From assembly GCF_949628265.1 (NCBI RefSeq), contig NC_088787.1:2408501-2472500 (forward strand): a stretch of 64,000 bases of DNA. The letters are read 5' to 3'. A program made the position numbers and the translations under genes. The notes beneath the pieces are model-generated. The model was not told the DNA's origin, did not search any database, and saw only the letters and a list, made by a program, of their open reading frames with translations. The DNA is from Cloeon dipterum (lineage: Eukaryota; Arthropoda; Insecta; Ephemeroptera; Baetidae). This document shows positions 46,677-56,265 of the stretch, piece after piece; position 1 is the stretch's first letter; every line of letters starts with the position of its first letter.

Positions 46677-46807
46677 CTCAAATGCAGGAAAAATCGCCCC
46701 AACTTTCAGCTGAGCCGAGACACAGTCTTGTTGACGTTGAGAGAGCATCTAAATTGCGCTTTTACTATTGATAACTCGTCGGGTTGGAGGTCGGAAAAAT
46801 GACGTCA
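46677..46807 (-). promoter_or_regulatory. Promoter and exon 0 of gene 9
   Basis: TGACGTCA is intact (46800-46807). The 'taactcgtcgggttggaggtcgg' block is conserved. Exon 0 ends at 46677 with GAG|GTAAAGAAA. The initiator has changed to CTGTG, so the exact start is uncertain. Confidence 0.5.
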
Positions 46808-47626
46808 TGATTTCGCATGATAATTTTTTGAGTCGCAAAAGGGCTCCAATCGACTTTCTTAATAAAAGCATCGTGTCTAAATAAATCTGTTAATTAATCT
46901 CTTAATTCGGCCTGAAATATCTGATTCAGGCATTTTCGTGCGCTTAGAAAAATTAAAATAAATGTTTGACAACTTTTCTGCTTCGCCGCGCGTGCAGATA
47001 AACTGCTGGGGGCACTGCGTTGTTAAAGCCAAAGCCAAGTGCGATACAGAGAGCGTTAGATATCAACTCGCGGCTATTTTCCTCGTTCGTAGTGGCCGCG
47101 AAAGTAGAGCGGGTACGAAAAATTACGAAAATTATTTTATATTTGCTGGTCGAATAATGAATTATTTTTACTATTTAATTTTACTGAAAGGTTTCATCGG
47201 CCAGAAGAGCGTTTTGGCGCGTGATTTTCACTGTCTCCTTGTGTGGTCGGGCGTTCGCTGGAGTAAAAATAAATTTGCAAGGACAAAACATGATGCAATT
47301 TTTAAAAGAGCAGTACAAGAGTCACGAATGAGAATTAAAAATTCAGATTTATTTTGATTTATTAGTAAAAATACACATAGATGATTTCTCCTATGTTCCA
47401 TGATTCCTTGGAAAAATCCATCATCTCTACACAAAGTCTTATAAATGGATTAGCTAAGAAAAACCAACAGTTTATTTCGGGAAAATGCAATTAATATATT
47501 TTTATTTACGTCAAAATATTTCTTCAAACAATAAAAGATTATTTTATAAGAAAGCTAGAAGAACCAAAGCCATCGTATTTATATTTATTCATAAAAATGC
47601 AACACAGATTATTTTATTGTATACTC
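46808..47626. other. Spacer between gene 10 and gene 9
   Basis: No gene. It holds promoter-distal sequence shared with 22930-23290 ('cttcgccgcgcgtgcagat', 'aagtgcgatacagagagcg', 'catcggccagaagagcgtttt'), then the gene 10 3' flank. Confidence 0.5.
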
Positions 47627-49217
47627 TCAGTGTTTTGTTTCCAGGAGAGCGTTCGTTTCCCCTTTATTTTCCATCGGAATCTGCCTCAAAGAGGTTGCCA
47701 TTCTTTTCATTTTCAGGATCATCCAGAAGATGACAGAGCCACTCAAGCCCACGAAAACCACGAGCAACCAAATCAGAATTATGACCAAAGAGTGACTTTT
47801 GCGGTAATCTTCCGCAAGATTAGCACAATCTCCGCTAGCTTCCACATCCGGTCGGAGAGTTCCAGTCCGTAGTTTGTGCTTAGTCTTACTCCCAGAGGAA
47901 TTTCGCTCCGTCATCCAAAAACTACCGCTCGTGTCCAAGGCAAAAGTAAATGGCCAACCAGCATTCAGTCTTCCGACCTGAAAAAGTGCAGTGATTTGAT
48001 TTTGTTAGCCTGACAACTGATTAAGCATAAATTGTCGAAAAAATTTAAGGAGAGGAAAGATGAAATAAATTTTTCAGGCAGGGGGAAAAATCTTTAAAAT
48101 AAATTTGATTTTTTTTTACCTCATGAAATCGTTGCTCACGAAAGGGCTCCGAAATATTCCACTTGGAGAGGTAATTCTGGTTTGTAAAGGCGGCATACAT
48201 GACGTTGGCACTGTCGATTACCATTCTGTAAAGGTTATGTTCCGCCCAATTGCCGATGAATTTCACAGAAATGCTTCCAACGCCTTCATTCTTCAGCTCA
48301 GACACAGACACTGAATACGTTTCATTCCAACCATATCTTCCAAGGTACAGTTGTCTCGCTTCCCTGTTGGGATAGAGGGCCAAGGAATACCAACGCATCC
48401 CTGGTGTTTTAACTGTCCAGGATTTGTCCAATTTTCTGCTGTAAACGATGATGTGCTCAGACAAAAGGTCCGTGATGTACGCAAGGTAATCGCCTGGCGT
48501 TTTGTCAAGCACGATATCAAGGAGCAATCTTTCATCAAATGAATTAGAGACGACTTTGTCCGGGAACTGGTGAACATGCTCGGTTTTGTCGTTTTTGACC
48601 AGGTTGAATATCCAAATTTTGCTTGGACAGTTGCTGCTTCCTTGATCAAGAACCCACAACCGTCCATCAGTGTCCGTTTCCAATCCATTGGCCCACTGAA
48701 TAGAATCGCAGTTGTCTTTTTTCTGGCAAGAGACAAAAAACAGTCATAGAATATATCCAATTAATCATTTAACGAATTAAAATTTTGATAATTTTTAAAG
48801 CGATGGTATGTGCTGAATTAACTTAAGCTATTTTCTCGTTCAGTACAAGATTCGATCAGTTTATTCATTTAGAAGCCCAAAACGAATTTTCATTCAGAGA
48901 CATACGTGTAAATTCCAGGATGGAAAAGGAGAAAGCTTTGGAGGTGCAGTCGAAGTTCCACTCGTTGGCAGCCACACCAGTGTGGCGGGAATTCCCGTAT
49001 TTGAACCAAGGCTTAGAAATAGCCTTTCTCCAAAGACAGCCATGTAGACAAGATGGACATTTCTTTGTTTAAAATTTCGTTTAATCTCTTCAATGGCACT
49101 GTCCGCTCCTGATGGCCAGACGAAATCGAATTCGTCCCACTCGTAGACGGTTGAGAAATTGACGGCGTTTGCCAGGCACATGCCAAGCAAAAAGATGGTG
49201 GCAACAAACACAGACAT
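47627..49217 (-). CDS. Yellow/MRJP-like gene 10, membrane-anchored with fused exon C/D (421 aa)
   Basis: The exons are A 48906-49217, B 48120-48722 and a single C/D exon 47627-47977. The signal peptide is MSVFVATIFLLGMCLANA. MRJP blocks include VYEWDEFDFVWPSGADSA, LWVLDQGSSNCPSKIWIF, DIVLDKTPGDYLAYITDL and KWNISEPFREQRFHE. In the last exon, WPFTFALDTSGSFWMTER runs through SKTKHKL and passes in frame directly into RTGTLRPDVEASGDCANL, the distal stalk seen in other copies, then AEDYRKSHS and the helix (IILIWLLVVFVGLSGSVIF). Intron C, the end of exon C (LLKAAVGARSY...) and most of the stalk were thus removed without breaking the frame. The tail is short, ending ETNALLETKH. Confidence 0.87.
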
Positions 49218-49924
49218 TATGTTCGAGCTGAAAGCAAAGGAAAATCAAATTGAAAACCGTCTGAAAACATTTTGGCAAGAGTAAAATACGTTTTCCGGTA
49301 AAGCTATTTTATTCATTCAAGCAAAGTCTCTGTGCATTAAAATTAAATCTCGGTGGAGCTAAAAACAGCAAAGACCTGAAAAATATAAAAATTATGCTTT
49401 GCTGAACTGTTGAGGAATATCCGGAGTGAACGAGAGCAAAGGCACTTTTGATAAAATTTATTACATTTTTGTTGACTTGCTCGTGTAAGAGAACGAATGA
49501 ATAATAAAAATCCCCGCTGTGTGACGATAAAGGCGCTCTTTATGTACATCCTGTTCGCGTTATCGCTTCCCCGGTGCACACCGTTTCTCGTTTTATCCAA
49601 TGAAAAGATGAGTAAAAAGTGAAAAATAATAGTTTTTGAGTCCAGAATATTAATAAAAACACACACATGAATCGTTTCATATCCACACCTGCTTCAGATT
49701 TAATTTTACACTCCTAAAATCAAATCAATAAATGAATCCATTTCTAACCGTCCTGTCTGTTCAATCTCAGAAACTCTTTATTAAAAAAAATATGTAAAGA
49801 ATGGTGGAAAAATTTTCAGTGTGTGAATAAATAGAATTTTATTTTGAACCGAGCTGGATACTTAATTTAAAACACAAATCAAATTAGTTGCAATAGAAGA
49901 GATTAACACGAAACGTTTTCTCTA

Positions 49925-50060
49925 CCTTAAATGCAGCAAAAATCGCCCCAACCTTCAGCTGAGCGCCGCCGAGACACTGCCTAGTCGACGTAGAGAGAGC
50001 GTCTAAAAGTCCAAATAGCGCATTTACTTTTGATAACTCGTCGAGTTGGAGGTCGGAAGT
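49925..50060 (-). promoter_or_regulatory. Promoter and exon 0 of gene 10
   Basis: CAGTG has its A at 49977 and exon 0 (53 bp) ends at 49925 with AAG|GTAGAGAAA. A small insertion splits the TATA-like region ('gcgtctaaaagtccaaatagcgc') and the CRE is lost ('ggtcggaagtgaaaaaccc'). Confidence 0.45.
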
Positions 50061-50782
50061 GAAAAACCCGAAAAACCGCATCATTTCACGTGATATTTTT
50101 TGAGTCGCGAAAGAAGTGCAAGGCAGGACGTTCTTAGTTAGAAAACATCCTGTTGAAAAAACATGTAAATTGGCTGTTTTTAATCCTGGGATATCCCTTA
50201 ACGCAACAAATATAACTGGCGGGAGGCGAGAAATAAATTAAAAAGGAGAAATTGTTATTTATTTAAATAAATGGGAACGCAGGATATTGTGTTAAAAATT
50301 GAAATTGTCTGTTTATTTAAATTTAATTTTGTCTGCTATGTCATAAATTCTAAGCTCTAATATTTTTTCGAGAAAAATGCGAGCAATATCGTCAAAATAA
50401 TTTTTTACGGTCTTGTAAATCTCAATTCTAAGACTGGTGCAGAACGCTCATGAAATTATTGCATGTTCTATATTAGGAAATTTATTATTTAGAAGGAGTA
50501 TTTAACATGATCTTCATCTCTAGACTTTAAATGGATTAGATAAGAAAAATCAACAGCTTAGGTTAGGAAATATGCTATATATTTATTGATCTCCAAAAAT
50601 TCTTACAAATAATAAATTATATCCTATTTAAAAGGATGAAAAACCATATATAGCGAAATGTTGAACTATGTATTTAATAAAATGCAAAACACTTGATTTT
50701 ATATAGGTGTCAGTAGACTTACACTGTTTGCTGAGAGATTATTATAACAATGTGAGAAATAAAATAAATATTAAGTAGACCA
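50061..50782. other. Spacer between gene 11 and gene 10
   Basis: No gene. It is array spacer with 'ttcttagttagaaaacatcctgtt', 'acatgatcttcatctctagac' and the 3' flank of gene 11. Confidence 0.5.
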
Positions 50783-53229
50783 CTAAAGCCGAGTTTCGCC
50801 ACTGTTAGGTAACACCTCAAGATACTGCAACGACTCTCTTGGTGGTCTAAACGCGATTCCTGGTCCAACGTCATCGTAATTATTTTCCGGCTCCGTAGAA
50901 CCAACTTCGTCATACACCGGCTCCGATGGTTTTCCCACGTTGGTGTTTCCCAGACGCAAAGGTTCTTCGTAGAGCACAGGAGAAGGCGTCCTGCCGCTGG
51001 CGTAATCCGAGGTCAAAGGCTCAGGGCCAACTTCAGCGTACAGCGATTCGTCAGGATTCTCAGGCCTGGCCGCTTCGGAATTTTCGGGTTCGACGCCGTC
51101 GTACACTTGGTCGTCTGGGAAAAGGGACATTTCTGCATGATTGTCCATCGAAATCTGCTTCAAAGAGGTTTGCATTCTTCTCATTCTCAGGGTCAGCCAC
51201 GCAATGACAGCGCCGCTCAAGACCAAGCAACTGACGCAACAAACGAACAACCAAATCAGAATTGTGACCAAAGACTGACTTTTGCGGTAATCTTCAGCAA
51301 CACCACCGCAAATTTCATTTGATTCCACAGCCGGTTGGCCAGTTCCAGTCTTGCTTGTCGGCGTTTGCAAGCTTTTTTCGACTTCCCTAGTCTTTCCATT
51401 CACGTCAGTTGTAGACGAGGTTGCGAGGGGAAGGGCAGATGAGTGCTGGCTAGAAGCTGTGGTTGAAATCTGCTGAGATATAGGAATACTCATCTCGGTC
51501 TTAAAAACAGGAATCCGACGAGGAGACGTGGTCACTGAAGTTGTTCCTTGTGCTGGAGGCGTTGTCAAGGCTGCGGGAGGAACAAGATCAGGGGAAAGAT
51601 TAGACTCTGTGGGCGGTGATGGGTCGTATTATGAGGTAATTTATTGTATTATCCTCTCATTCGAAAGTACACTTGGATTTTAATTACCTGTGGATGTGCT
51701 GAATAAATATGATCTTGCGCCGACTGCAGCCTTGAGTAGTTTATGCCTAGTCTTACTCCCAGTGGCATTTCGCTCCGACATCCATAAATTGCCGTTCGGG
51801 TCCAAGGTAAAAGTAAATGGCCAACTAGCACCAAGTATACCGTCCTAAAAGAGCGCAGTGATTTGATATTGTTAGCCTAACAACGCTCAAATAGTCAGAT
51901 AAACAAGGAGAGGATGAATATTTTATTTTGAAGGATATTATAGAGAGGGAAATTTACCCTGTAAAATGTGCGTTAATGGATAGCATGTTAATATCTTTTT
52001 TTAAGCCAAACCCATTCCATATAAATCAGTTTCTTAATGCTCTGCAGTTTAAAAAAATATTTTTCACACAAAAAGGAAATTTATTGCATGGAGTTTTACC
52101 TCATAAAATCGCTGCTCACGAAAGGGCTCAGAAATATTCCATTTGGAGAGGTAATTCCGGTTGAATAAGGCGGCATACAAGACATTGGCACTGTCGATTA
52201 ACATTCTGTAAGGTTCGTCATTCCATTCACCGATTAATTTGACAGCAGCGCTTCCGCCTCCGTTCTTCAGCTCAGACACAGACATTGAGTACAGTTCTTT
52301 GGATTGAAATCTCCTTAGGTACAACTGTCTCGCTTCCCTGTTAGCGGAGAGGGCCAAGGAATACCAACTTATCCCTGGTGTTTTAACTGTCCAGGATTTG
52401 TCCATGTTTCGGCTGTACACCGCAATTTGCTCAGAATTATAATCCGTGATGTACGCTAGATCATCGTCTTGTGTTTTGTCGAGCACGATATCAAACAATT
52501 GCCTTACATTAGAATCGATTAAGTGCGGGAATTGGTGAACGCGCTCGATTATGTCGTTGTTGGGAAGGTTAAATATCCAAAGTTTGCTTGGACATTTCTC
52601 GCTACCGTTATCAAGCACCCACAACCGACCATCAGGGTCCGTTTCCACACCTTTTGCCGACTGAATAGAATCACAGTTGTCTTTTTCCTGGCAAAGATAG
52701 GAAAAGAAATAACAGTTAATAGTTAAGCATAATATCTTTTATTAATCTCTTAAAAATATCAAAATTGTGTGATTACTTCTAAGATGCGTTTGATAATTTC
52801 AAAAGAAAAGTGCTTTATATGTGCTGAATCGCATCTTTAGCTATTTGCTCGTTCAGTTCAAGAATCGAAAAGTTTGTTCTTTTAGAAGCACAAAACAATT
52901 TTTCATTCAGGACTTACGTGTAAATTCCAGGATGGAAAAGGAGCAAGCTTTGGAGGTGCAGTCGACGAGCCGCTCGTTGGCAGCCACACCAACGTGGCGT
53001 CAATTCCGGATTGCGTTTCAAGGCTGAGAAACAGCCTTTCTCCAAAAACAGCCATGTAATCAAGATAGACTTTCGATGATTTAAAATTCTGCTTGTTCTG
53101 TCCGTTTGAAGTGTCCGCTTCTGATGGCCAGATGAAATCGAATTCATCCCACTCGTAGACGGTTGTGAAGTTGATGCCGTTGGCAAGGGAAAGGCCAAGC
53201 AAAAAGATGGCAGCAAAGAACGGAGACAT
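50783..53229 (-). CDS. Yellow/MRJP-like gene 11, membrane protein with long tyrosine-rich tail (614 aa)
   Basis: The exons are A 52918-53229, B 52100-52687, C 51688-51844 and D 50783-51570. The signal peptide is MSPFFAAIFLLGLSLANG. MRJP blocks include VYEWDEFDFIWPSEADTS, LWVLDNGSEKCPSKLWIF, DIVLDKTQDDDLAYITDY, KWNISEPFREQRFYE and WPFTFTLDPNGNLWMSER. Exon D encodes a stalk of about 90 residues, AEDYRKSQS, a helix at about 453-478 (CCVSCLVLSGAVIAWL), RMRRMQTSLKQISMDN and a cytoplasmic tail of about 135 residues. Its tyrosines are in QVYDGV, SLYAEV, SDYASG, VLYEEP, PVYDEV, NYDDV and LQYLEV. The last fits an ITIM (LxYxxV) and the acidic ones resemble SH2-type sites. This is the most complete, receptor-like member. 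Partners are unknown. Confidence 0.88.
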
Positions 53230-53900
53230 TTGTGTTCCAGCTGAAAGCAAAAATTAAAAATCCGTTTAAAAACTCGTTTTAGCACCGATGTTTATTCGTG
53301 ATGATTAAGTGTAAAATACGTTTTCCGTTTATTCAATTCATTCAAGCAATGTCTCTGTGCATTGAAAATTGTAATAGTTAAAAGACTAAGTGGAGCTGTT
53401 GATGATTTTAAAATTACTTCTTTTGATTAAATTTAATACATTTTTGCTGTCTTGATTTTGTGTAACAGAAAGAAAGTATAAAAAACAGCGCTGTGTGACG
53501 ATAAGGCGCTCGATTTGTACATCCTGTTCGCGTTATCGCTTTCCCGGTGCACTTGTATGCATACACTCGTTTTTGCTGTACGCTCAATCCAATGAAAAGA
53601 TGAATAAAAAGTAAAAAAAAAAAATAATTAGCCAAACAGTTTTTGAGTCCACAAAAATTAAAAATATACACAGGAAACACCTCTTTCAGATTGAACCAAA
53701 TAAACAATATTTTTTACTTAAAAAATTAAATCGTTAAATAAATACATATTTTCTCTTACAGTTCTTTCTGCTTGACCTCAGAAAATATTTATTTAAAAAA
53801 TAATTAATAGTAAAAAATTATTTCAATTTGAGACAAATAAAAAGTAATGACGTGCTTGAGTTTCAATAAAACAGGCCAACACGAAAAACGTTTTCTTTAC

Positions 53901-54008
53901 CTTAAATGCAGCAAAAATCACCCCCAACATTCAGTTGAGCGCCGCCGAGACGCTGCCTTGTCGACGTTGACAGAGCATCTAAATAGCGCTTTTTACTTCT
54001 GATAACTC
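53901..54008 (-). promoter_or_regulatory. Promoter and exon 0 of gene 11
   Basis: TATTTAG (53979-53985) lies 31 bp from the A of CAGCG (53954). Exon 0 is 54 bp and ends at 53901 with AAG|GTAAAGAAA. The CRE and the GGGTTGGAGG block are deleted: 'aactcg' passes directly to 'tcggaaatgac'. Confidence 0.55.
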
Positions 54009-55217
54009 GTCGGAAATGACAAACCACATCATTTTGTGTGGTATTTTTTTGAGGCGAGATCCGCAAAAGAAAAATGCTTGGCCGGACGTTCTTAGTTAGT
54101 AAACATATTAAAAAAAACGTGTTAATTCACTGTTTTTAGTCCAAAGAAATAGACGTTTTAGTGAGAAATAACTTGAAAAGGAGAAATATTAATTTATTTA
54201 TATGAATGAGTTCGCTAATGCTAAATAATAAGACTTAAAAATTCAAGTTCTCACTTCCCGAGAAGATTTATTAAAAAAAAGGTGGGAGGGTGCAACGGTT
54301 GGAAGATTTTTTTTATGAAAAAAAAATCAGAATATTACTTTGGCTCAGTCTTTTTTGTAGTTTATTGAGATCCGTATCATTTGGACTGTAATATTACAGA
54401 ACGATAAATTAAATAAACACAATTTTACAGATAAACTGAAGGCACGGCGTCCTTAACTGTCAAAGCCAAGTGCGATATGGAGAGCGTCTTGATAACAACT
54501 CACTGCGGTTTTTCCTTCTTTGTGGCGGCAGCAGCGAAAGCAGTGCTCGGACGGGCACGAAAAAATTATTTCTTTATTTTATATAGATGATGCGATTGAC
54601 TCTATTTTCCTAAAACTAATAATTTTATCTTTAAAAAAAGATGAGAGCTATTCTTCTAGGCTGCAACTGCGTCCTCTTTCGCGTCAAAAGTGCTGTTCCG
54701 TGATTTTCACTGTCAAATGAGCGTCTGCTTCCGTCAAATCCTCAGGTTTTGTTGTTGAAAAAGTATGCAACCGGCTTTACACAAACGCCGAGAAAATTGC
54801 ATAACAAGAGGAAATAATAAATTTACTAATAATCGAAGTGCAAAATTAAGAAAATGTGTCTACGGCAAAATAATTTACCTATCTAACTGTAAAAAATGTA
54901 GTTTTGATTGCGGTCTTCAGAATTCTAAGCTTGAAATTGCCAAGAAAGTGCCCAAACTATTTTTTAAGGTCACAAATTGTAAGAATGAGTCAGAAATTTT
55001 TTTAAGCTTCATTGGAAAATTGATTATTGAGAAGTATATTGTTTTAATGACCCCCTCGACGCCAGATAAAAAAGCAACAGTTTGTTATTTTAGGAATATG
55101 CAATATATTTTTATTTAATAGATATAAGATTATTTCATTAAAAAAATCATAGCGTGTTTTGTTCAGCTTTGTCAATTTTTTTTTTAAGATAAACTTTTAA
55201 TTAAAATGTAACAAAAA
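54009..55217. other. Spacer upstream of gene 11
   Basis: No supported gene. It holds array spacer words ('ttcttagttagtaaacat', 'aagccaagtgcgatatgg', 'agtatgcaaccggctttacacaa') up to the remnant of gene 12. The open frame at 54765-55118 shows no recognised motif and overlaps spacer repeats. Confidence 0.45.
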
Positions 55218-55505
55218 TTATTTTTTATTATAGTTGGTGTTTCCCAGACGCAATGGTTCCTCGTAGATTTCAGGAGAAGGGTTCCTGGCACAGGCGTAAT
55301 CGTAGGGAACTGAGGTCAAAGACTCAGGGTCAACTTCCGCGTACAGTGGTTCGTCAGGATTCTCAGGTCTGGCCTCTTCGTTTGAATTTTCGGGTCCAAC
55401 GTCGTCGTACACTGCGTTGTCCACCGAAACGGACATTTCCGCACGATTGTCCATTGAAATCTGCGTCAACGGGGTTTGATTTCTTCTCATTCTTCTCATT
55501 CATAA
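55218..55505 (-). pseudogene. Remnant of gene 12: cytoplasmic-tail part of exon D
   Basis: On the minus strand the frame reads MRRNQTPLTQISMDNRAEM, then AVYDDVGPENSNEEARPENP, PLYAEVDPESLTS, YDYACARNPSP and IYEEPLRLGNTN before leaving homology (YNKK-stop). It matches the tails of genes 8 and 11 from just inside the membrane to about two thirds of the tail. There is no helix, stalk or propeller upstream: the 5' side runs into an R3-long repeat (55510-55790). The frame is still open, so it was lost fairly recently or is kept for another reason. It marks the right end of the array. Confidence 0.8.
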
Positions 55506-55509
55506 AAAT

Positions 55510-55790
55510 TTGACTGGAATGAAAATTAAAATTAAGGAGAAATGCGCAGTAACTTTTTACTTTCAACCGCAGGAACCTTGAAACAGAATTGGTCACCAGA
55601 TGTTGACCGCAAAAACGTCAGAACAAACTATTTTTAATTTCAAGCAGGAATTTAACTTTCGATTGGAGGTTGACGTATGCAAAACCGCAGTGACACATGC
55701 ACGCAGCCTGTTCGAAGTGAACACGCGTTCAAGGAAGAAATTCGACCACAATCCAAGCTAAAACGGGAGCAGTGATTAAACCGGTATTGA
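55510..55790 (-). repeat. Repeat R3-long
   Basis: It matches 41750-42030 across about 270 bp ('gatgttgaccgcaaaaacgtcag', 'tttcaagcaggaatttaactttcgat', 'gacgtatgcaaaaccgca'). It directly abuts the remnant of gene 12 and may have replaced its upstream part. Confidence 0.55.
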
Positions 55791-55944
55791 AAACCATAGC
55801 TGCAACTTTGCTGAGTATTGAAAAAAAAATGTTGGATGGTTAATTCATCTATATGTCCATAATACAATTAAAATTGCGTAGATTTTTGGGCATCGGCGGC
55901 GGCCAGCGGTTAAGTTTGCTAAATTACGCATTTCGTTATTTTTG

Positions 55945-56265
55945 TAACTCCAAATCTCAGGTTGTAACCGTCACAATTGCAAAAACTACCCACCATCGAA
56001 CTCGTCTCGACTTCCTCTGAGTAGCTAAAGGGTTTGGGGGTGTTTATTCTCCATCCCCAAGCTGTCATACCGCTTTAAAGATGCAACAGTGAGCCAGGAA
56101 CGGTAGTCGCTTTTTATCAAAATTGTGGCAACGGGGATGATAGGGGATGGGTGTATTCACCCCCTAAACATATCGGCTAGTCAGAAGAGATCAAGACGAG
56201 TCTAACGTGGGGTAGTTTTTGAAATTCTGATGGTTAGAACTCGAGATTTGGTGGTTCAAAGAACT
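55945..56265. mobile_element. Foldback element, family F3
   Basis: This inverted repeat is about 320 bp long. The left arm has 'ccaaatctcaggttgtaacc', 'caaaaactacccaccatcg', 'ctcgtctcgacttcctctga'. The right arm mirrors it with 'tcagaagagatcaagacgag', 'ggggtagtttttgaaattc', 'ggttagaactcgagatttgg'. The centre contains 'ccatccccaagc' and 'gggatgataggggatgggtg'. Only this copy is seen in the window. Confidence 0.65.
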
